Origin: an uncultured Clostridia bacterium
Lineage (GTDB): Bacteria > Bacillota > Clostridia > Oscillospirales > Ruminococcaceae
NCBI GenBank assembly: GCA_945947715.1
Contig: CAMEYZ010000075.1
Coordinates: 1 to 9,217, forward strand
Reading direction: 5' to 3'
Length of the DNA stretch: 9,217 bases
Shown here: one piece after another, positions 1 to 6,215 of the stretch
Layout: every line of letters begins with the position of its first letter
How positions within the stretch are numbered: the first letter of the stretch is position 1
Notes under the pieces: model-generated
Database searches by the model: none
Told to the model about the DNA's origin: nothing
The model's input: only the letters and a program-made list of their open reading frames with translations
Position numbers and translations under genes: made by a program

Positions 1-188
1 AGCACCTCAAAGCCGTCCATTTCAGGCATGTTTATATCAAGCAGAATAATATCACATTCTCCGCTCTCAAGATATGTAAGCGCCTGAGCGCCCCTCATTA
101 CAGGAATGACCTTGTAATCTCCGCTGAGCACCTTCCTTGCCGCGGTAAGATTAAGCTTATTATCGTCAACGATAAGAATATTTTTCAT
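1..188 (-). CDS. Response regulator, receiver domain (3' part beyond window)
   Basis: The first 62 codons of a CheY-like receiver domain are visible; the rest lies beyond the left edge. The product begins MKNILIVDDNKLNL. It shows the acidic pair D8-D9 that binds Mg2+ and the phosphoacceptor D51 in the context LLDINMPEMDG. It should accept a phosphoryl group from a histidine kinase or Hpt domain. The output domain, if any, is not visible, so its function (DNA binding, cyclic-di-GMP turnover or stand-alone receiver) cannot be called. The ATG at 186-188 is preceded by a strong AAGGAGGAG site (192-200) that overlaps the stop codon of the upstream degV-like gene. The gap is only 10 bp, so it is almost certainly the third gene of the kinase operon and a likely partner of that kinase. 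The receiver call is firm; the partnership is inferred from position. Confidence 0.93.
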   Translation of the reverse strand, partial: MKNILIVDDNKLNLTAARKVLSGDYKVIPVMRGAQALTYLESGECDIILLDINMPEMDGFEV

Positions 189-198
189 ATGCTCCTCC

Positions 199-1056
199 TT
201 AATCATATACAAACAGAACTCCGAGAGTACCCGGTCCGCAGTTGCTTGAAACCGTCGCGGACGCCTTAGTGACTATTATTTCATCGAACCTGCACAGTCT
301 TTCCACTTCTGCCCTCATTTCGCTGACCGTTTTTATCGAACAGCCTGCATATGTGATGAAAAGTCGCTTTTTGTTGATTTTTCTATTCATTCTCAGCTCT
401 CCCCTGACATATCTCAGCATCGCCTTATCATATCTGCCGATCTTTATAGTCTTAAGGGTTATCCTGCCCTCCTTCAGAGTAAGCACAGGGTGAAGACTGA
501 AGGTTGTGCACAGCTTGCTGACGAACTTGCTTGTCTTTCCGTTTCTGTAAAGATAATCCGCGTCCATGGTAATAAAGGTCGAGGATACGCGGTCCTTCAT
601 GCGATATACCTCATCGGCTATCTCCACGGCACTTTTTCCCTCATCACGCAGCTCCACCGCCCTTATCACCATATGTCCCATTCCCGTGGACAGGTGACAG
701 GAATCCACCACATGAACTCTTTTACCTTTTTCGCCCATTTTTTCGAGAGCAGCCGCAGCATTTCGGCAGGAATTGCTCACGCGGCTTGTTATCGAAATAT
801 GTACGATCTCGTCGTACTTCTGCAGATTCTTTTCAAAAAACCTCTCATATTCCTCCGGCTCGGGAGCGTTTGTTTCCGCTTTTTTCCCGCCGCTTTCAAG
901 ATACTCGATGATATTTCCCGAGGATATCTCAAATCCGTCCCGAAAACGTCCCGTTTCGGTTGTGATATAAAAGTACACTATCTCTATCCCATGAAGCTTA
1001 AAAAACTCTTCAGGCAGATCGCATACACAGTCGGTACTGATACCTATTTTTTTCAT
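199..1056 (-). CDS. DegV family protein (fatty-acid-binding, FakB-like fold)
   Basis: This 285-residue protein has the usual length and architecture of the DegV/FakB family, cytosolic proteins that bind a long-chain fatty acid and in several Firmicutes present it to the kinase FakA. Family signatures are recognisable but divergent: STDCVCDLPEE (7-17), a TNAP segment with T62, ISITSRVSNS (88-97) with S91 where the carboxylate-binding Ser usually lies, VDSCHLSTGMG (117-127), YLYRNGKTSKF (169-179) and GPGTLGVLF (274-282). The His usually found shortly before GPG appears to be Asn272. No signal peptide or membrane segment is seen. The ATG overlaps the kinase stop codon as ATGA (1053-1056), with a GGGAGGCGA site upstream, so it is translationally coupled to the kinase; the regulator gene follows 10 bp downstream. 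Family assignment is firm; fatty acid as ligand is family knowledge, and a signalling role is inference from the operon. Confidence 0.9.
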   Translation of the reverse strand: MKKIGISTDCVCDLPEEFFKLHGIEIVYFYITTETGRFRDGFEISSGNIIEYLESGGKKAETNAPEPEEYERFFEKNLQKYDEIVHISITSRVSNSCRNAAAALEKMGEKGKRVHVVDSCHLSTGMGHMVIRAVELRDEGKSAVEIADEVYRMKDRVSSTFITMDADYLYRNGKTSKFVSKLCTTFSLHPVLTLKEGRITLKTIKIGRYDKAMLRYVRGELRMNRKINKKRLFITYAGCSIKTVSEMRAEVERLCRFDEIIVTKASATVSSNCGPGTLGVLFVYD

Positions 1057-3785
1057 ACATTCGCCTCCCGTGCAGCTTCCAGCTTTTCTATCTCAGCTGC
1101 TGCGGCTTCGTACTCAAAGTCCTCTGCCAGCTCTGCCGCTCTGCCGAAGCATTTTTTCAGCGGCTCGCCGTTATAGGAATACTCCGCGGCTTTTTCTGCA
1201 ATTTCCGACATAGCATCTCCGTCGAAGCTGCTGCATGCTTCCTTTGCCTTTTGGATAAGCTCGCTCAGCATTTCAGCTGTCACCTCCGCAAGACCTTTTT
1301 CCTCTTCCGACGGTTCTGCGGGGAGCTCCTCGTCGGTATCGCCCAGATACTCCTTTGCAATATTTATGACATCGCCGTACATTTTCAGCATAGCGCCATT
1401 CTTTCTGTCAATGGTGACATAGCTTCCGGATTTTCCTGCGGCTTCAAGCTCCTTTGCAATCACCGAAAGCTTTTCGGCGCCGATGCTAAGCGACGTGCTC
1501 TTCAGCGCATGGACCTCGATAACATAGTTCTTCCAGTCTTTTTTATCGTAAAGCTCGCCGATATAATCTATCTTTTCGGGACCCTTCTTCACGTAAAGTG
1601 AAAGTATCTCACGATACACTCCGTCGTCGCCGCCCGTATACATAAGTCCCTTGTCAGGGTCGAACATCTTACTGCCTTCACTTTTTGCCCTATTGCTGGC
1701 GCGCCTGTCATTCTTTCCATAATCCGCGCCTGTAGGAGCCTGCATGTACTCTCTGGGAAGATACGCTCTGAGTATTCTGTCCAGCGCAGATATCTCGATA
1801 GGCTTGGCAAGGAAATCGGTAAGGCCCTCTCTTATGAACATTTCCTTCACGCCGTTGACAGCATTCGCAGTAAGTGCGACGATTGGCAGCTTTTTGTAAT
1901 ATTCACCGTCCATATCCCTGATGATCTTCGTAGCTTCAATACCGTCCATTTCAGGCATCATATGGTCCATGAACACAAGGTCGATATCCCGTGAGCGGAG
2001 CATCTTGATCGCCGCAGGACCGCTTTCCGCAGTCATTATCTGCATATGATAGGGCTGCATAAGTCCCACAGCCACCTTAAGATTGATAGCGTTGTCATCA
2101 ACGATGAGTATCCTTGCCTTGGGTGCGATAAAGCGTATATCCGCTCCCCTGCGCTCATTAAGGTTGATAACGATATTTTCGTTATTGAGAGCGGAAGCCA
2201 CCGAAAGCACGTAAAATGGCTTATATATGCACTTGACTGTATCGGGCAGCGTAATTGCGTCCATTCTATCCTGAATAACGAACACCTTGGTTTTTTGGGA
2301 CAATTCATCAAAGAAGCCCGAATTGCTTATGTATTCCTCCTTGCCCGCAAAAACGTGAGTAAAGCTGCCGCTTTCCGTCATTTTTTCGAGCTCTTTTCGG
2401 TCGTCAGTGTATCTGAAATCCACATTAAGCTCTCTGCCCATATCAATGAACAGCTTTTCGTACTGTCTGTCGCGGTCGGTATTCCCGAAATATCCCAGAG
2501 AATGGATCTTTTCATGCTCCTTTATGGTAATAAAGGGCCTTTCGTCAGAGACCTTGACAGGTATGGTGAAGCGAAATTCCGAGCCGGAGCCGTACTCGCT
2601 CTTTACGCTGATAAAGCCGCCCATCTGGGTGATAAGTCTCTTGGAAATAGCAAGCCCCAGTCCCGTGCCCTCAACCGAGCGATTCTTTTTGGTATCCACC
2701 TGTCTAAAGCTTGTGAAAAGCTTTTCAATATTTTCCTCGGTGATGCCGATACCAGTATCCGCCACCGAAACGAACAGGTTTATGCCATAATCCTGCTTTG
2801 TCTGAGCTACAGTAAGAGTCACAAAGCCCTTTTCGGTGTACTTCACGCCGTTGGTCATAAGATTGATGATGACCTGTCTGAGCCTCACCTCGTCACAGAT
2901 AAGACCTCTGGGGATATTCGGGTCAGCGTTTACGATAATATCTATCTTCTTGCTGCCCTTTCGCGCCTCGGACATATTGATAACATCATTGAGGGTGGAG
3001 GCGATGTTGAACTCATCATAGATAAGCTCCATTTTGCCGGAATCTATCTTTGAAAAATCGAGGATATCATTGATTATCGCAAGCAGATTCCTTCCCGACG
3101 TCTGGATATTGAAGCAGTTTTCACGAACGCTTTCGCTCAGACCGTTTTCGCGGAGGATAAGCTCGCACATACCCACAATTGCGTTCATTGGTGTGCGTAT
3201 CTCATGGCTCATATTTGCGAGGAAGTCCGACTTATAGCGTTCCGCCTGTCTTGCCTCAGCGACGCTCTGTTTAAGTCCCTCGCCATAGTTGACCATGCTC
3301 TTCACATACACTATAAGGAAAAACTGTGCCGTGAGCATTACCGATATTCTTACAATAAAGTTGGTGATATCCGTCATTGTAGCAAAGCTCACATTCTGCA
3401 GCACAAAGATATGGTATAGTATCCCCGCCACAATTAGCGCCACATATACGAGCAGCAGCTTTATATCCTTATATACTGATATAAGTATGGCCGCGCTGAT
3501 GAACACCGCAATGGACGGATAGATATTATTCTCCATGACACTGCAGGTGAAAATATTTGAAAAGGAAAAAAGCATCAGCATAACCGACTGTGCCTTCACA
3601 GGTACCTTCGGATGAAAGGTCATCACCGTCATTATCAGAAAATGGGCTGTAAGAAGTGCCAGGACCCATTTAGCCCAGTTATTGAAATATGTCATTGCAT
3701 ACATTATGACCGTACAAAGAGTGAATACAAACCATGCAGCCTTTGCTGAGCTTTTGCTGTCTGTAACAATGTCAGTGTACCTCAT
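1053..3785 (-). CDS. Membrane-bound hybrid histidine kinase (6 TM-HisKA-HATPase-pseudoREC-REC-Hpt)
   Basis: A 910-residue hybrid sensor kinase. Residues 15-165 hold about six hydrophobic segments with short loops and no sizeable external domain, so the signal is probably sensed in or at the membrane. A short linker (170-187) leads to the HisKA domain with phosphoacceptor H194 in FLANMSHEIRTPM. The ATPase domain shows the N box (N308, N312), G1 box DTGIGI (343-348), F box (356-364) and G2 box GTGLGL (373-378). Residues about 427-535 look like a receiver fold that keeps only K522-P523. A complete receiver follows (about 557-675; D563, D564, D607, T639, K661), then an Hpt domain (about 708-814) with H759 in VHALKS. 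The last 95 residues form an acidic, Ala/Glu-rich helical tail. Phosphate flow H194 to D607 to H759 to a separate regulator is expected from the architecture; the regulator at 1-188 is the obvious candidate. The ATG is preceded by AAAGGAGCG (3795-3803). The stimulus is unknown. Confidence 0.95.
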   Translation of the reverse strand: MRYTDIVTDSKSSAKAAWFVFTLCTVIMYAMTYFNNWAKWVLALLTAHFLIMTVMTFHPKVPVKAQSVMLMLFSFSNIFTCSVMENNIYPSIAVFISAAILISVYKDIKLLLVYVALIVAGILYHIFVLQNVSFATMTDITNFIVRISVMLTAQFFLIVYVKSMVNYGEGLKQSVAEARQAERYKSDFLANMSHEIRTPMNAIVGMCELILRENGLSESVRENCFNIQTSGRNLLAIINDILDFSKIDSGKMELIYDEFNIASTLNDVINMSEARKGSKKIDIIVNADPNIPRGLICDEVRLRQVIINLMTNGVKYTEKGFVTLTVAQTKQDYGINLFVSVADTGIGITEENIEKLFTSFRQVDTKKNRSVEGTGLGLAISKRLITQMGGFISVKSEYGSGSEFRFTIPVKVSDERPFITIKEHEKIHSLGYFGNTDRDRQYEKLFIDMGRELNVDFRYTDDRKELEKMTESGSFTHVFAGKEEYISNSGFFDELSQKTKVFVIQDRMDAITLPDTVKCIYKPFYVLSVASALNNENIVINLNERRGADIRFIAPKARILIVDDNAINLKVAVGLMQPYHMQIMTAESGPAAIKMLRSRDIDLVFMDHMMPEMDGIEATKIIRDMDGEYYKKLPIVALTANAVNGVKEMFIREGLTDFLAKPIEISALDRILRAYLPREYMQAPTGADYGKNDRRASNRAKSEGSKMFDPDKGLMYTGGDDGVYREILSLYVKKGPEKIDYIGELYDKKDWKNYVIEVHALKSTSLSIGAEKLSVIAKELEAAGKSGSYVTIDRKNGAMLKMYGDVINIAKEYLGDTDEELPAEPSEEEKGLAEVTAEMLSELIQKAKEACSSFDGDAMSEIAEKAAEYSYNGEPLKKCFGRAAELAEDFEYEAAAAEIEKLEAAREANV

Positions 3786-3888
3786 ATTCTATTCGCTCCT
3801 TTAAATCAGCTGGAGCATTATATACTCAGCCTTGAATTACTCATACCTATGACTTATTTTTTGCAGCACACTGTTAATTTTTCATTCC

Positions 3889-3906
3889 GTCAAGCCCTTG
3901 CCTGAC
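3889..3906 (-). promoter_or_regulatory. Small hairpin in the kinase leader
   Basis: The predicted leader of about 155 nt between promoter and kinase start contains a compact hairpin. GUCAGGC pairs with GCUUGAC (seven pairs, one G-U) around the tetraloop AAGG. No U-tract follows, so it is not an intrinsic terminator. It may influence message stability or bind a factor; no known riboswitch consensus was recognised around it. Confidence 0.35.
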
Positions 3907-3948
3907 CTTTTAAACACCGTATTATGATATTTTCTGACATTTTTAATT

Positions 3949-3977
3949 ATTATACCAAATAAATCCCCAAATGTCAA
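3949..3977 (-). promoter_or_regulatory. Sigma-A promoter of the kinase-degV-regulator operon
   Basis: On the minus strand TTGACA (3972-3977) is followed by a 17-bp spacer and TATAAT (3949-3954). Both hexamers match consensus exactly, and a TG one base before the -10 makes it an extended -10 as well. Transcription should begin near 3942, giving a leader of about 155 nt before the kinase ATG. The box lies about 10 bp past the T-tract of the murA terminator, so the kinase operon is an independent unit with potentially high basal expression. Confidence 0.88.
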
Positions 3978-3987
3978 ATTTTTTCGC

Positions 3988-4028
3988 AAAAAAATACGTC
4001 AGCCATTAAATTTACTAACAGCCGACGT
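3988..4028 (-). terminator. Intrinsic terminator of murA
   Basis: Read on the minus strand, ACGTCGGCTG (4019-4028) pairs with TGGCTGACGT (3996-4005). This gives a 10-bp stem with three G-U pairs and a 13-nt loop. An A and then seven T (3988-3994) follow. It starts 15 nt after the murA stop codon and separates murA from the kinase promoter. Confidence 0.82.
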
Positions 4029-4043
4029 TTTTGACGTACTTTT

Positions 4044-5330
4044 TTATAACGCTACCTTACGTACCGCACTTCCGGGAACAGACTTTTTGATAATATCTGC
4101 GCCAAGGCCTCTCAGCTTTTCCTCGATATTTTCATAGCCTCGTTCAATATGATAGATATCCTCAATCTCGGTAATGCCGTGAGCAGCAAGCCCTGCCACC
4201 ACAAGAGCCGCGCCCGCACGCAAATCGGGAGCAGTCACCGGAGCTCCCATAAGCTTTCCTACGCCTTCAATAACAGCGACCTTTCCGTCCACCGAGATAT
4301 CTGCGCCCATTCTGCGCAGCTCGTCAACGTATCTGAAACGATTGCTGAAAATATCCTCAGTAACGATGCTGGTACCCTCCGCCAGACAAAGCAGAGTGGA
4401 TATCTGAGGCTGCATATCGGTAGGAAATCCGGGGTGAGGCATTGTCTTGATATTAGTCTTTACAAGAGGTCCGTCCACCGTCACATGAACGCTGTCGTCG
4501 AACTCCTCCACGGAAACGCCTATCTTTTCAAGCTTAGCGGTTATTGACTCAAGATGCTTGGGGATAACGTTCTTGATAAGAACATCTCCTCTTGTAGCAG
4601 CTGCAGCGACCATATATGTTCCCGCCTCAATCTGGTCGGGGATAATAGCGTAAGTGGTTCCTCTGAGATGCTTAACTCCTCTTATCTTGATAACATCGGT
4701 GCCTGCGCCCATGATATCCGCGCCCATGGAGTTGAGGAAATTGGCAAGATCCACAACATGAGGCTCCTTAGCGGCGTTTTCGATAACGGTAAGACCTGTT
4801 GCCTTGACAGCGGCAAGCATCGCATTGATAGTCGCACCAACCGTCACGCAGTCAAAATATATCTGATTTCCGATAAGAGAATCCGCCTGAATATCTATCA
4901 TTCCATGATCATTGGTGCAGTTTGCGCCCAGAGCAGAGAATGCCTTTAAATGCTGGTCGATAGGACGGTCTCCCAGATAGCAGCCTCCGGGCATGGAAAC
5001 TCTTGCGCGTTTGAATTTTCCGAGAAGTGTTCCCAGGAAATAATAGGAAGCGCGCATATGCTTAGCCATTTCATAGGGCACGATAGGCTCGGTAATACCA
5101 GAAGCGTCGATCTTGACGGTATGCTTGCCCAGCATGGTAATATCCGCACCCATCTCGTAAAGTATCTTCATGGAAATTGAAACATCCCTTATCTGTGGAA
5201 CGTTTTCAAGAATACATGGTTCATCAGAAAGAATAACTGCGGGGATAATGGCAACGGCAGCATTTTTTGCACCGCTGATCTCGACCTCACCCGAAAGCCG
5301 GCGGCCGCCTTTTATAATAAACTTATCCAA
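4044..5330 (-). CDS. murA: UDP-N-acetylglucosamine 1-carboxyvinyltransferase (MurA)
   Basis: Cytosolic enzyme that transfers enolpyruvate from PEP to UDP-GlcNAc, the first committed step of peptidoglycan synthesis and the target of fosfomycin. The 428 residues match the family length. Visible signatures: ISGAKNAA (18-25) with K22 and N23; R93; the catalytic loop MPGGCYLGDRPID (113-125) with C117, the Cys that fosfomycin alkylates; FPTDMQPQ (302-309) with catalytic D305; and the C-terminal IERGYENIEEKLRGLGA (395-411) with R397. Repeated GA(D/N) turns are typical of the inside-out alpha/beta barrel. Cys rather than Asp at 117 predicts fosfomycin sensitivity. Translation starts at TTG (see the RBS entry). 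The gene stands alone between its own promoter and terminator. Many Firmicutes carry two paralogues, murA and murZ; from this window I cannot say which of the two this is. Confidence 0.97.
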   Translation of the reverse strand: MDKFIIKGGRRLSGEVEISGAKNAAVAIIPAVILSDEPCILENVPQIRDVSISMKILYEMGADITMLGKHTVKIDASGITEPIVPYEMAKHMRASYYFLGTLLGKFKRARVSMPGGCYLGDRPIDQHLKAFSALGANCTNDHGMIDIQADSLIGNQIYFDCVTVGATINAMLAAVKATGLTVIENAAKEPHVVDLANFLNSMGADIMGAGTDVIKIRGVKHLRGTTYAIIPDQIEAGTYMVAAAATRGDVLIKNVIPKHLESITAKLEKIGVSVEEFDDSVHVTVDGPLVKTNIKTMPHPGFPTDMQPQISTLLCLAEGTSIVTEDIFSNRFRYVDELRRMGADISVDGKVAVIEGVGKLMGAPVTAPDLRAGAALVVAGLAAHGITEIEDIYHIERGYENIEEKLRGLGADIIKKSVPGSAVRKVAL

Positions 5331-5344
5331 TTTTATACTCTCCT
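5328..5344 (-). promoter_or_regulatory. RBS and TTG start codon of murA
   Basis: AGGAGA (5339-5344) lies 8 nt before TTG (5328-5330). The product then begins (M)DKFIIKGGRRLSGEVEI, which matches the usual MurA N-terminus. There is no ATG nearby that keeps the family N-terminus together with an RBS, so the TTG start is well supported. Confidence 0.85.
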
Positions 5345-5427
5345 AATTACAGCGCAGTGTATTCCGACAATCCGCTGTTTATTTCTCCGTCCACACACGA
5401 TGTCTGATTATTTATGTTTACTTATAT

Positions 5428-5436
5428 ATTATAACA
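5428..5436 (-). promoter_or_regulatory. Extended -10 promoter of murA
   Basis: Minus strand TGTTATAAT: a perfect -10 (5428-5433) with the TG extension. No good -35 lies 17 bp upstream (TTTTAT is the best candidate), which fits an extended -10 promoter. The expected leader is about 90 nt. The 12-mer ATGTGTTATAAT recurs at the promoter of the DUF1858 gene (8028-8039). Confidence 0.7.
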
Positions 5437-5540
5437 CATTGAAAGCCAAAATAAAAGCGTTTTCGGATAAATAATATTACAGATTTTTGGGATTTTGTAA
5501 TTAGTTTCATAGCAATATTTACAAAAATGCTCCCAGATTT

Positions 5541-5598
5541 TTTACATTTCAGTTACTCCGGTTACCATTTTGTAACATTTACGACATATGGCACATAT
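5541..5598. repeat. Cluster of short palindromes and TTAC repeats between murA and mazF
   Basis: The 477-bp gap between murA and mazF (5331-5807) carries no supportable gene; it is AT-rich and regulatory in character. Within it, GTTAC occurs at 5552-5556 and 5561-5565. The second copy forms the inverted repeat GTTAC-CATTTT-GTAAC (5561-5576), flanked by further TTAC copies at 5542 and 5579. Ten bases on lies ATATG-GCA-CATAT (5586-5598). Together these look like candidate operator sites upstream of mazF. Function is unproven, and short palindromes arise easily in AT-rich DNA. Confidence 0.35.
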
Positions 5599-5617
5599 CA
5601 TAACAGGCATGACCCCA

Positions 5618-5647
5618 TTCACTGAAAACATCGGGTAGGAATATAAT
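5618..5647 (+). promoter_or_regulatory. Probable mazF promoter
   Basis: TTCACT (5618-5623, four of six matches to the -35 consensus), an 18-bp spacer and a perfect TATAAT (5642-5647). Transcription would begin near 5653 and leave a leader of about 155 nt before mazF. Other AT-rich hexamers downstream (GATAAT near 5695 and 5726) lack a good -35 at proper spacing. Confidence 0.45.
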
Positions 5648-5652
5648 ATAAC

Positions 5653-5672
5653 GCGGGAAAAAATATGCCCGC
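5653..5672 (+). promoter_or_regulatory. Hairpin at the predicted 5' end of the mazF transcript
   Basis: GCGGG (5653-5657) pairs with CCCGC (5668-5672) around an A-rich 10-nt loop. It is positioned at the expected transcription start of the mazF promoter, where a stem can protect a message from 5' decay. No T-tract follows, so it is not a terminator. The assignment depends on the promoter call. Confidence 0.3.
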
Positions 5673-5807
5673 ACTTTACGAGAAGATAGTCCCGGATAAT
5701 TTTCATATCATAAATGGAATAAAAGGATAATTTTACGTCCATAATAAAAATATAAAGAAAAGCTTTTCCGAAAATAATCCGCAAAATTCAGAAAGGATTG
5801 ATCTAAA

Positions 5808-6167
5808 ATGTCTGTAAAAAGAGGAGAAATATATTATGCGGATCTGAGTCCCGTGGTAGGCTCTGAGCAGGGCGGGATACGTCCCGTGCTTATCGTCCAG
5901 AACGACGTAGGGAACAGACACAGTCCCACCGTGATAGCAGCAGCCATAACAAGCCGCTGTGAAAAGAATAAGCTTCCCACTCATATTGAGCTGAACGCGT
6001 CGTCCTGCGGGCTTTCAAAGGACAGCGTAGTACTTCTCGAACAGATAAGAACCATTGATAAAAGACGTTTAAAAGAGCGCATGGGTGAGCTTGACCCAAA
6101 CTCAATGTCACAGGTAAACAACGCCCTGAGCGTAAGCTTCGGACTTGGCGGCGGCGCTGTTACATAA
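5808..6167 (+). CDS. mazF: MazF/PemK-family endoribonuclease toxin (EndoA-like)
   Basis: A 119-residue protein of the MazF/PemK/NdoA family, ribosome-independent endoribonucleases that cut single-stranded mRNA at short specific sequences. The N-terminus VKRGEIYYADLSPVVGSEQG and the following GIRPVLIVQND are the hallmark of the Bacillus-type branch. R25 and T48, at the positions of the catalytic Arg and Thr of B. subtilis MazF, are both present, so it should be active. Length is as in the family (about 116). The ATG follows AGAAAGGA. In Bacillus the antitoxin gene ndoAI lies just upstream; here 477 bp without a credible small gene precede mazF, and a terminator follows it, so the toxin appears solitary. 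The antitoxin may be encoded elsewhere, or control may be transcriptional. Family call firm; cut site unknown. Confidence 0.95.
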   Translation: MSVKRGEIYYADLSPVVGSEQGGIRPVLIVQNDVGNRHSPTVIAAAITSRCEKNKLPTHIELNASSCGLSKDSVVLLEQIRTIDKRRLKERMGELDPNSMSQVNNALSVSFGLGGGAVT

Positions 6168-6180
6168 AGCGCCGTTTCAT

Positions 6181-6215
6181 GCGGCTCCGTGCTGGTTGTA
6201 CGGGGCCGCTTTTTT
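6181..6215 (+). terminator. Intrinsic terminator of mazF
   Basis: GCGGCTCCGT (6181-6190) pairs with ACGGGGCCGC (6200-6209): ten pairs including one G-U, a 9-nt loop, then six T (6210-6215). It starts 13 nt after the mazF stop codon. The T-tract overlaps the stop codon of the convergent nif3-like gene. Read on the minus strand the same hairpin has no T-tract after it, so it is mainly a plus-strand terminator. A smaller hairpin, GGCGCT/AGCGCC (6153-6173), spans the mazF stop codon. Confidence 0.9.

Noticed and set aside
13..29. A 17-mer identical to 1942-1958, considered as a repeat
   Set aside because: Both copies encode the conserved receiver-domain segment MPEMDG in the same frame, so shared protein sequence and codon use explain the match.
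490..1176. 228-codon plus-strand frame opposite the degV-like gene
   Set aside because: Antisense to a gene with recognisable family motifs and good RBS coupling; the predicted product has no domain signature.
2046..3053. 335-codon open frame on the plus strand, opposite the kinase gene
   Set aside because: It lies wholly antisense to the kinase HisKA-ATPase-pseudoreceiver region, whose motifs are unmistakable. It has no RBS and its product resembles no known family.
3786..3945. Possible riboswitch in the kinase leader
   Set aside because: I looked for conserved cores of cyclic-di-GMP and other common classes and found none; only a simple hairpin is visible.
5542..5784. 80-codon minus-strand frame in the murA-mazF gap, considered as a possible antitoxin or small membrane protein
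   Set aside because: It has no RBS, sits in AT-rich regulatory DNA and overlaps the likely mazF promoter and leader. Its Cys/Tyr-rich product is not antitoxin-like.
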